Below are positions 55,050 to 64,000 of a DNA stretch of 64,000 bases, piece by piece. Where the stretch lies: NCBI GenBank assembly GCA_037349105.1, contig JAYJMM010000039.1:2294001-2358000 (forward strand), written 5' to 3'. The stretch comes from Limnomonas spitsbergensis (lineage: Eukaryota; Chlorophyta; Chlorophyceae; Chlamydomonadales). Under the pieces are notes generated by a model. The model was given only the letters and a program-made list of their open reading frames with translations, ran no database searches and was not told where the DNA came from. Made by a program: the position numbers and the translations under genes. Position 1 is the stretch's first letter. Every line of letters begins with the position of its first letter.

Positions 55050-56388
55050 TTTAGCCATTATTTATCCTCCAAGTCACGATGAGTTCCACATTATAACTTG
55101 TCAAATCGAGACTTCTCCCTTTCCTCTACCCATATACCTTAATTGCTGCTCAACGCACCACATTCGCCCCGCCCCGCCCTGCATCACCTCCTTGTCCCTT
55201 TGTGTTACCTTTCCCACATGCACATGGCTGCTCCTCTCCTGTCCAGCCCGCCCTCGCCCATATTTGCAATATCACCTCCTCAGCAACTCCTCCACTACCA
55301 TGTTTTCCATTATACTCTTGTACAGTAATTATTGCCATCTCGACTGCCCTTGGCTGGTGTCTCTACACCTAACATTCGTGTTCTTCTCCTTTCATGTCCA
55401 CTGTGTCACATGTGTCCAATATATTCTTTGGTTATGCCACATTAACAACGACCCTTCCCAGTTCTGCTCCTATTTCCTTTAGGTCCCTGCTCCAGCTTCA
55501 CCCCTTGATCACCCTCCCCACCATAATCCCGTCTGCATCTACAGAGGTAACTCGGATATGCCTTTGGTAATTCCTCAGAAGCCACACGCCCACCCTGTTG
55601 AGCGACTTCTCTCTTTCCTTCCAGCCTTTCATGCTCACAAGTCAGGAATGCAGGGATTTGTGGACCCATGATGTATGTACAATCCAAACTAGGGCCTAGG
55701 GAGATATGGAACTGTGATGTACAATCCAAACTAGTACCACTGCTTTGGACCAAAGCAGTGGTACTACTGCCAGCAGAGTTGGTCGGCACGTGCCCTAATT
55801 TCTCTGGATGTTTTAGCACCGCCTGGCCGTGCTGTGTTTTCTTTGGGAAGCAGGACAGACTTGGGTCATGCCCAGGCGCATGCGTGCCCTGGACGGTGTG
55901 GCTGCCCTCATAGTCAGGCCCATGCTGATCATTCTCAGCACACTCGAGCACAGCTCCTCCAGCAGTGCAGCGCAACGTTGTGGCCCGAAAGGGCAGCATT
56001 CATGCCAGGCAATGCCAGGCTGGCCTTCTTCATAGCTTCCCTCAAGCAAGCCATCAGTGGCAGCTCATCAGCTGTAAGGTGGGGGGCTGTGAGTCGCAGC
56101 GTCTCATCCATCAAGCACATCGGTCCCACAGTTGTTGCGGCCTCAATAGCTCTGTGTCAAGCACAAGGTAGACATTGAGGGGTGGGCAGGAATATATAAG
56201 TGGGAGATCGGATTACTGGGGGATAGATGAGCGATTCATAACATGAAGATAGCAAGTTAAAACTAACATTTTTTATACTAGGAGACAAAACCAGATCAAA
56301 GGGCAAGTAAGTGGTGACCAATGTGCATCAACAAAATTCTCATATTGCTGGAGGTGCCTGAAGTGCCGACATGCAGGACACAAATCAA
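55050..56388. other. intergenic, unassigned
   Basis: Pyrimidine-rich at 55130-55520. A short perfect inverted repeat occurs near 55735-55770 (accactgctttgg / ccaaagcagtggt). At 55935-56165 both strands are open, with no recognisable family. Confidence 0.35.
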
Positions 56389-57068
56389 TACCGTAAAACC
56401 ACTTTAACTCCGCGCACCCCCCCAAAAAAGAATTTAATTTTCGGCCGTGCACCCCAAAAAGAATTTTAAAAACGGTCGCGCAGCCACGAAATTTTAATTT
56501 AATTTAACGCCGCGCAGCACGAAATTTAATTAAACATCGCGCATCACTGGAAATAATAAAAATTTTCGTCCGCGCAGCACTTTTAGCCAGTACTGTCAAA
56601 GTCAGCTACAACTTCGTTTGATGGTTGCAGGACCCGCATACCGTAGTCGTCATCCCCCTGCTGAGCCGATTCCTAGCCTCAGGTAACAAGCGGCTATTGG
56701 GGCCCGGGGGGCTCAGTGGTACTATGGAATGTCCACCCTGAGGTCTGCAGTTCGAATCCTGTCTAACTTTAGTACTTTTAGCCGGTAGTGCTCATCTGAG
56801 TTATCAGTAGTGTTACCATGCAGGGCTATTTGGGCACACTTGACAAGGATGCCTGAACGGGTGTCGAATCAAAAAGTCGCGCGCTAGAGCGCAAATTTTG
56901 TAAAATATGCTGTTTTTAATTCATACCGCGCACCCCCAAGATAATTGTTTGGGCACCTGACTGACGCTCCGCGCAGCGGCAATTTTTGAATTAATATTAG
57001 CGCGCAGTCATGTCCGCGCACCCCAATAATTATTTAATTACGAGCGGAGCTTAAGTGGTTATACGGTA
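56389..57068. mobile_element. non-autonomous element with ~27-bp terminal inverted repeats
   Basis: Left end taccgtaaaaccacttta..ctccgcgc and right end (reverse complement) taccgtataaccacttaagc..tccgc match over about 27 bp with few differences. The 680-bp interior is AT-rich, with repeated 'ccgcgcaccccc' and 'ccgcgcagcac' words and no coding capacity. No target-site duplication beyond a possible TA is obvious. It looks like a MITE-type DNA element; the superfamily cannot be assigned. Confidence 0.6.
56698..56770 (+). tRNA. tRNA-like sequence inside the inverted-repeat element (relic)
   Basis: It carries a box A-like GGGCTCAGTGGTA and a box B-like AGTTCGAATCC at normal spacing, with 'aatgtccaccctgaggtctg' between. 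Stem pairing in the T-arm and acceptor is broken. I read it as a tRNA pseudogene or the head of a tRNA-derived SINE captured by the element. Confidence 0.4.
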
Positions 57069-59246
57069 CGACAGATATTAGAGAATTGCTTGAGGGCTTG
57101 ATGTGGATAGATCTCCAATTTACTCACCTGGTGAAAACGTGCGAAACAAATCTGCTGCAAACATCAAAACATTTCGTTCTCCCGGTACAGAGAGGGCCTC
57201 AAGCTGGCTGAGCTGGCTGCAGCCTCAAGCGACGGTGAAAGTGAGGCGGCAGCTCCTCGGTAGCAGCGCAATCTGCATGGCCTGCAGCGCGCAGCGGCAA
57301 GGCCAAGCCTGAATAGTTCCACCACCCTTCCTCGGCAATTGTGCCATGAGAGCAAGCGGGTAGCATGGCATAGACCGGTAGAGTAGATCCATTGAGTCAA
57401 AGTTGGATTCTCTGGAAGTCGTAGCCATCTGGAAGGATTGCACTAGCAGGGGCATCAGCGGCCTGCAGTCTGCAGAGGAAGGCAACGAATCACTATAACT
57501 GGCCTTCAGGGTTTGGAGATTTCAGAGCCACATTCTGGGGGGCTGTGAGTCATCATTCATCGAGGGTCACGTGTTGCTGTCAGCCTACAGCCATTTGCGG
57601 ACGTGGGGGATGAGGTGCAAGAAAGCTCCACGATGTCATCGGAGCTCAAACCGAGGCAGGTACCTCCCAAGCGGCTGTTGTGACTGCTAACACTGGCAAG
57701 GGTCCAGCGAATCTTTTCGAGGGTCCATGGCTGGCACGCCTCCCTGGTCGCAAGAAGCAGTACCACGTGGTGTGCCAGCAGGACAACATGCGGCAACTTA
57801 GCAAAGGCATAAATTATCCTTGCCACGCCCTGCTGCATCAGCCAAGACTCCAGCTGTGGCCGATTCTCGGGTTCATGGCGGCCATCGCCTGTGAAAGCGA
57901 TCTCGATCATCATGTTAGCTGAAATCAAGGCGGTTGCAGGCATTGCGATGATGGCAGGGTTGACGAGCGGGACAAGAAAGGGCCTGATTGAAGCAGTTTA
58001 CGAACTCCTTGCTGGCTGGGCCTCCCGACTTCTGTTGCCACCATAGAGATTACAAACTGCTGTTGCTGACTGAAATGGTCGCCGCTGATCCCTCACGAGC
58101 TCACACTTAGAGCTCTGCTCTCTTACAGTCAATCATTCGTGATAAGCGTTGACTGAGGAGCGCGCACGGAAGCACGAACCCGAAAATGAGATGCCCATGG
58201 CTGGGTCATCTTATGAGCAACCCCTCATGAAGGTCAATGACGTTACACCTCTGGACCCTGTTCAAAAAGGCTCGGCCTCGTGGGCGCATAACTAAAGGGT
58301 TGGGAGGAAAGAAAGAAACAAGCACCAGGGGGCAGGATTGCAGGAAAAGTCCACCCTAAGCTTGATCAGCCCACTAAGTAGGATCGGTGGCCGGTACCCA
58401 ACGGCTGGCACCTCAGCCAGCCCAAAATGTACCGTGCACTCTTAACAGAGCATACTTAAGCCAGCTCTAAGCAGTTCCGTTCAGATCTCTTTCTACAGAT
58501 CGATCGCCTTAGCAGTCCTCTCAGATCTACACTCACAGATCTAATGTCTCAGCAGTACAATTACGCCTTACATCAGTTACTTTTCTTTACATCAGAGTAC
58601 TTTATTAACCCCGTGCACACTCTTCTAGGGCCCGCACCGTTTCTGCACAGCTACTGAGTTATCATGCGACATGGTTCAGGAGATAAATACCTGCTAGACC
58701 CTTTCTGTATTGAAGTACTGGCACCACGCGACAAACGGGTTCTGGACCTGCTGGTACATGCTCAACGCTGGAATAAGATTTATCGGTAAAGTGAGCCATG
58801 CATTATTTAGTTCCACGACAACATTACTTAATTCCCACAAAGTAGACATGAGGAATTCCCCCCAGGGATGCCCACTAGCCTTATTTTGACATGAAGGAAA
58901 GCTACGGATGTGCACATGCGCTCCTCAATGGGTTTAGTCAAACACGTACTTGTAGACATAATTATGTAATCGCGTTGGTCCTAGACTCCTAGTCAGAGAC
59001 GGCCCCTAGCATACCCCCACTGGCCGCTGCTTGATGACTTTTGGAGAAGCTACACAGCGACACTTGTATCTCTTGAACTCAAGTCTGACGTCTGCTGGTC
59101 CCTAGTTGTAGTCCCTTCAGCATCAGTGCAGGGGCAGCCTCATCAAACAGCTCAGAGACCAGAGGCGGCCATAGTGCGTTATGGACGACAAAAAAACGGT
59201 GCGGCGATATGCCGGAAGTCGACGGTGGTCATGAGTATATATTCAG
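57069..59246. other. intergenic, no confident gene
   Basis: Contains dispersed repeat copy C at 58233-58289 and several 'cagatct' words at 58490-58545. Open frames at 57557-57943 (both strands) have no recognisable motif. No array is present. Confidence 0.4.
58233..58289 (+). repeat. dispersed repeat, copy C
   Basis: gtcaatgacgttacacctct, ggaccctg, aaggctcggcctcgtgggcg: third copy of the motif at 621-678 and 22136-22192. Confidence 0.6.
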
Positions 59247-62200
59247 CTACATCTCAGCTACCACCGTCTCAATTTCAGCCACCTCAGCCACTGGGTTGTC
59301 TACCACCAGCATCTCCGTGACCGCCGCAGCCTTCCTGCCGGCCCCGCCGTACCACACCGGCAACGCCTCATTCGCTAGTGTCACCGGAGAGCGGCGGCCC
59401 ATAACATGTGACTCTGCCCCATTGCCCATTACCGCCAAGAGCCCGTTGAAGTTGCATGGGGCTAAGGCCGGCAAGAGGGCCGAGCCTCCTAGAAGACCCC
59501 CCTTTTCCTCCTCCTCATCGGGCTCCTTGCCGCTTCCGTCAGCCATCCACACCAAAACGCTCCTCATGGCGCCCGCCCTCGGGGACGAATTTGACGATCT
59601 GGTCTCGCGCCGGATGGCAAACACTGGGTTTGACTGAAGGAGTCGCACAGGCGCCGAGATTGGCGCCGCCCTCAGCAGCTCAAGGTCGATCTCTGCTGTC
59701 ACATCAGCAGCAGTGGAAGCAGCACCAGGGGCCCCGGAAGTAAGGGCCGCCGCGAGACCGTCCGCAGCCGGCTGATCGAAACCCCGCCCTGCAGATCCCG
59801 TGGGCTGCATCATCAGCATCGCCTGCACTCCCGCCGCTAGCGAAGATGACGGGGCAGGAGGAATCCCCATGCCTGGGTCCGGAGCAGGACAAGCGGCGGC
59901 GACGGCGGTGGCGGCAGTAAATGCAACTTTGTCTGAGCTCTCCCCTCGTCCACACAATTTGCATTCCTTGAACTCGTCCATGTCGCACTCGCGCTCAGGC
60001 AGCCGCGGCACCGGCCTCGACTCAAACCGCTCCCCGCCCTCCAACGCATACCGCTGCGGGACAAGCACCTGGGGAAGGGAGGCGGCCACCGTTGCCGCCC
60101 CGCGCGCCAGCAGCCAACAGCCTCCCGTCTCGCCCGGCCCAATCCACTTCAGCTTCCCTCCGGCCCTCCCCTTAAGCGGCACTTGAATCTCCTCCGTGCC
60201 CACTTCTGAGGCGCTTGTCTCAAAATCCAGCGGCAGGTGTCCCGCTGCGGCCTCGCTTGACTGCATCCTCAGAGCTACCATCTCTTCTGTTGCAGCATGA
60301 GCGGGAGCATCTGCCACGCCATAGGGGACCCCATGCTGCGCCCTGACAGATTCAGGAGGAGAGACATCGGGTAAGTTGGAGGCTGTGGGCTGCGCCCTGA
60401 CTGCGTCAGCAACGGGAGCATCAGCAGCGGGAGCATCAGCAAAGTTGGAGGCCGCCTGTTCCGTGCTGACAAAATCAGCAACGGGAGCATCAGCGAGGTA
60501 AGAGGCCACCTGTTGCTTGCCAGTGTCAGCAGCGAGAGCATCAGCGAAATTGGGGTCCTTGTGTTCCGTGCTGACAACATCAGCAACGGGAGCATCTGCG
60601 AGGTAAGAGACCGTGTGTTGCTCGCAGGCAGTGTCAGCAGCCAGAGCATCGGCCGTGCCCGGTGCTACATGCTGAGCTCTCACTGAAGCCAAGTCCTCCC
60701 TCAGCTCATGCCATGACAGCTGAAGAGCATGCACATCGCCCGAGGCCGCCGTCGCACGCAGCGCTTCCACACGCTTGGCCAGCATGCCAAGGTAGCCCGG
60801 CGGCGGCGGGTGATGGTGATGGTGGTGGTGATGTTGATGAGGCGGCAGCGGCGGAGGAGCAGTAGGCGGGTGCTGCTTGTGCGTCGAATCACCGCTGCCC
60901 GCCGCCTGCCTGGGCCCCTGTGACAGCCGTACAGACCTAGGCCTGCCTGCCGGCGCAGCAAAGGCGGGCGGGCAGGGCGCAGATATGCCAGTGAAAGGCC
61001 CGCTCACCCACGGCAGCGGACCGTCTCCTCCGGACAAGATAGCGGCGGCGGCTCTGGCCACTGCACCCAGCTGGGGGTTGCTGGCGGGGGCAAGCTTTTG
61101 CCTGCACGTCGGCTGCTGCAGAGAGTCGATCAGCGGGCTGAGGATGGCCAGGCGGCCTGTCGCCACTCCTCCCTCGGGGTTAAGAGCAGCGCTAGGGTCC
61201 CCGCGAAGAGGATGCAAGCGGTGCATGGGGTGCTTGGAGCCATCTACAGCTGCTGGGGTAAAAGTTGGAGCCCATGGGCTCATACCCGAGAGTCCTTGCG
61301 AGGCGCTGTCCAGTACATGCTGCTGCTGCTGCTGCTGCTGCCGTGGGCTGCTGCCGGGTGACACCATGCCGCGGTTGATCCCAACGCCAGTGAAGGCGCC
61401 GTGACGGACTCGCTGCATGAGGAAGGGTTCAGGGTTGAGGGTAAGGGTTGAGGGCTCGCTGCAATCGAGACAGGGTCTACGGTTCAATGTCAAGAGCTGG
61501 CTGCAAGGGGAAAGTCACACAATGTCGTTTGTGAGAAATTATTACTTGCAGGGGTGACCGCCAAACCGGGCAAACAGTGAGCTATATTACATTCATGCGT
61601 AACTTCGCTTTTGTTGTAAGGTAGCCCGACATGGTGGAGACTTTCGCACCCTGAGAAAACAGGGCTTTGAGGGAGGCATCCCGTGGGGGGAGTTGGGCCC
61701 CCTTGCCCTGCTATTCAAGGCTTCAAATTTAAAGGCTTCAAATTTAGAATTTAAAAGGGGGCATCCTCATATCTTTGCTGCAGATCCTCATATCTTTGCT
61801 GCAAGATATCAGCAGCATCGCAACCGCAAATATTTGTATTCATTTGTATCCAGCAACCCAACCAGTGTTGTGCAACTGCGCCGGAATTCAGAAATCGTGG
61901 AAGTACCGGTAAGCATGGTCCCTGACCGGTACAGGTGAATTTGGCTTGAAATTGCGGCAACTGAAACTCAGCTATATAATTCAGCCACCGTAAGGACAGC
62001 ACTCAACCCAACCCACAGCAGATTAAACATGACTGACACCTGGCTTACGAGAAATAAATATTGCGCATGTTAGTACGGTACCGTATGTAAATATGGTCAT
62101 GGCAGTGAAAACACCCGAAAGGGGTGGAAGAATCCCCAAGCTGATTTGCATTTTTACTGATTTCTAAGGACAGATGATAAAGCAATACCGGTGAACGTTA

Positions 62201-64000
62201 TCTTGAGGACCGGGCCTGCCCTTCGGCTTACCCTCAGTGGCTGCATGCCCTTCGGCTTACCCTCAGTGGCTGCTTAGGCTTACCCTCAGTGGCTGCATGC
62301 CCTTCGGCTTACCCTCAGTGGCTGCTTAAGCTTACCCTCAGTGGCTGCATCCCCTTCGGCTTACCCTCAGTGGCTGCTTAGGCTTACCCTCAGTGGCTGC
62401 ATCCCCTTCGGCTTACCCTCAGTGGCTGCATCCCCTGCAGGTGCGGCCGCACCAGCTCCTCCAGCTCCCTCTCAATCAAGTCGCACAGCGCGGCATTCTG
62501 TACCGCCGTCAGCGCCACCGCGCTCTGCCCACAAAACGCCGGCGGCGTCGGCGTCGGCGGCTCGCCGCCGCCGCCCGCTGCCGCGCCGGACCGGTGCATT
62601 TGATGCGCTGCTGGCGGGCTGTTGCGCTGCGCCGCCGAGTTCAGCTCTGCCTCGGCCTCCATTGCAGAGAGACCCGGCCACAGGCTGCCGCCGCCGCTGT
62701 TCACACCGCCATCCACACCGCCGCCGCCGTCGCTGTTATCGGGCCCACCTGACAGTTCAGCGTCACCGCCCGACGTCGCCTCGGCTACCGCAGACGTCGA
62801 TGCGAGGTTGAGGCAGTGCAGGTAAGCCGCCGAGACCAGACCACGCATGGTGACAGGCACCAGCATGGCAGTCTCTCTGCGAGGGTTTAAGGGTGACAGG
62901 TCAGCGTTCAAAGCTAGGGTCAGGGCTTAGGGTTAGGGCCAAGATAAGGATGAAGGGTCAGGGTTGGGGTTAAGGCCCAAGTAGGGTCTGAAGAATAGGG
63001 CTTAGGGTCAGGGCCTAGGTAAGAACTTAAGGTCAGGGTTCAGGTTGGGGCTTAAGTAAAGAAACTGCCACTGGCCTCTTTGTCCTCTAAGCAGATCTGG
63101 GTTTGGTATTAGGTCAAACATTAGAACGTCCTCCCTTGTGCTGCAGCCGAGCTTTAAGGTGTGTGTGTGGGGGGGGGGGCATGTATGTGTGTGTGTGGGG
63201 GGGAGTAAGTGTTAGTGTGTCAGTGCGTGTTGGTGTCTTCAGACAGGCAACGTCTCCCCAGCACTTCCAAACTCTCAAGCATTCAAAAACTCCTCCGTGG
63301 CCTGCCTGTCTGTCAACAATCCCCCTGGGCCTGCCTGCCAAAACCCCCTTGGGCCGACCCGGCAGCCGAAAACCACCCTGGGCCTGTCTGCCAACAATAT
63401 TCCCCCTTGGGCCTGCCTGCCAGCCAGCAATGTCCCTGGGCCTGCCTTCCAACAAGTCCCCAAAGGCCTGCAAGCAATCGCCCCCTAGGCCTTCCTGCCA
63501 GCGATCCAACCCCCTGGGCCTGCCTGTCAACCATCCTGCTGAGCCTGCCTGCCAACTGGTGCTCTGGACTTATCTTCTAGCAACCCCCCTGGGCCTGTCT
63601 GCCAACAATTACCCCCCGGGCCTGCCTGTCAGCAATGCCCCCCTGGGCCTGTCTGCCAACAGCCCCCCTTGGGCCTGATTTCCAAAAAAAACCTCAGGCC
63701 TGCCTGCCAGCAATTCCCCCCTGGGCCTGCCTGTCAGCAATCCTGCTGGGCCTGCCTGTCAGTAACCCTGCTGGGCCTGCCTGCCAACAAGTCTCCTTGG
63801 GCCTGCCTGCCCTCCAGGAAAACCACCCCTGGGCCTGCCTGCCAGCCTCACCGGTGAGCTCCCAACCTCGCGTTGTGTGCGGCCTCTTTGGCAATGCTGG
63901 CACCCCCAAAGCTGGCTCCGGCAGAGGCGCCGCTGTAGCTGGGGCCGGCAGAGGTGCAGCCTGACTCAGCAGCGGCGCTGTGACCAGTGGCTGTCTGCTT
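59247..64000 (-). CDS. large low-complexity protein, function unknown, 5' end outside window
   Basis: Minus-strand exons 64000-63852 (partial), 62876-62417 and 61412-59247 join in phase (CG|A giving Arg; then phase 0), giving at least 925 codons to a TAG stop. Exon 1 is Ala/Ser/Gly-rich. Exon 2 has a hydrophobic start (MRGLVSAAYLHCLNLAS), Gly/Ser-rich linkers and a charged helix (LCDLIERELEELVRPHLQ). Exon 3 has a polyGln tract, a polyHis tract flanked by polyPro, a possible helix (AKRVEALRATAASGD), 6-7 diverged Ala-Asp-rich repeats (SYLADAPVADVVSTEH and kin), a Cys pair (KECKLCGRGE) and an acidic patch (EPDEEEEKGG). I recognise no domain. Large Ala/Gln/Gly-rich proteins of this sort are common in volvocine algae. 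The exact 3' end could differ if a further intron exists. Confidence 0.65.
60280..60660 (-). repeat. coding repeat, Ala-Asp-rich units
   Basis: Within exon 3 of the minus-strand gene, 'gatgctcccgttgctgat'-type units encode 6-7 diverged ADAPVADxVSTEH/ADALAADTxxxQ repeats about 25-32 residues long. Here the repeat is in frame and coding, unlike the intronic arrays. Confidence 0.75.
61413..62416 (-). other. intron of the minus-strand gene
   Basis: Begins with GTAAGC repeats (62224-62416) and ends, reading minus, with CCCTCAACCCTGAACCC telomere-like units and CATGCAG. The middle (61500-62220) is AT-richer unique sequence with no feature. Confidence 0.65.
62224..62416 (-). repeat. 23/29-bp tandem repeat carrying the exon 2 donor, about 8 copies
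   Basis: Read on the minus strand, exon 2 ends ATGCAGCCACTGAGG|GTAAGCCGAAG. The unit GCAGCCACTGAGGGTAAGCC then recurs about eight times downstream in 29-bp and 23-bp forms, so each copy repeats the exon tail and an intact donor. Read-through past the first donor meets a TGA in the first copy. Confidence 0.9.
62877..63100 (-). repeat. telomere-like tract upstream of exon 2 acceptor
   Basis: Minus-strand CCCTAACCCTAAGCCCTGACC and CCCTTAAACCCTCGCAG run into the exon 2 acceptor. The plus strand shows degenerate AGGGTCAGGGTT/AGGGCTTAGGG. Confidence 0.65.
63290..63850. repeat. ~27-30 bp repeat in the minus-strand gene's first visible intron
   Basis: About 19 units of 'cctgggcctgcctgccagca' plus variable 'atccccc' or 'aacaag'. 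On the minus strand the array starts exactly at the donor of exon 1 (GTGAGGCTGGCAGGCAGGCC), so the first unit contains the donor-proximal intron sequence. Confidence 0.9.

Overview
The window looks like nuclear DNA of a green alga, probably Chlamydomonadales/volvocine. Genes are split into many short GC-rich exons by GT-AG introns. A TGTAA poly(A)-type signal follows one stop codon, interstitial CCCTAAA/CCCTAAAA telomere-like tracts are common, and one gene encodes polyQ/polyHis low-complexity protein of the kind common in that group. The taxon is inferred from these features and was not tested by any search.

Three genes can be reconstructed. (1) Plus strand, 2061-14025, 13 exons: a plastid- or organelle-targeted glutathione S-transferase family protein of 502 aa with a glutaredoxin-type CPYC motif. 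(2) Plus strand, 14658-51272, 15 exons: a secreted or lysosomal-type S28 serine carboxypeptidase (Pro-X carboxypeptidase / DPPII family) of 655 aa, with the Ser-Asp-His triad intact and a 60-residue Ser/Asp-rich insert. All exon phases join without a frameshift. Only about 2 kb of its 36.6 kb is coding. (3) Minus strand, from beyond 64000 down to 59247: a large low-complexity protein of unknown function, 5' end outside the window. The 51.5-59.2 kb stretch has no gene I can name. It holds a 680-bp element with terminal inverted repeats, a tRNA-like relic, and a few unassigned ORF fragments.

The dominant feature is intronic tandem repeats. Almost every intron of gene 2 carries its own array, with unit lengths of 10, 12, 13, 15, 22, 23, 29, 30, 34, 71 and 124 bp. 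The largest is a 22-bp satellite of about 470 copies (22510-32860). The most unusual observation is that many of these arrays and smaller duplications are made from the gene's own exon-intron junctions. Repeat units contain the last bases of the upstream exon plus its splice donor (5983-8520; 8924-9320; 11820-12080; 13440-13565; 62224-62416 on the minus strand), or the polypyrimidine tract, acceptor and first bases of the downstream exon (38806-41975; 42630-42867). The final coding exon and stop are also repeated in the 3' flank. This gives introns with up to about 25 decoy splice sites beside one authentic site, in all three genes and on both strands. I consider this junction-seeded intron expansion to be the candidate undescribed system in the window.
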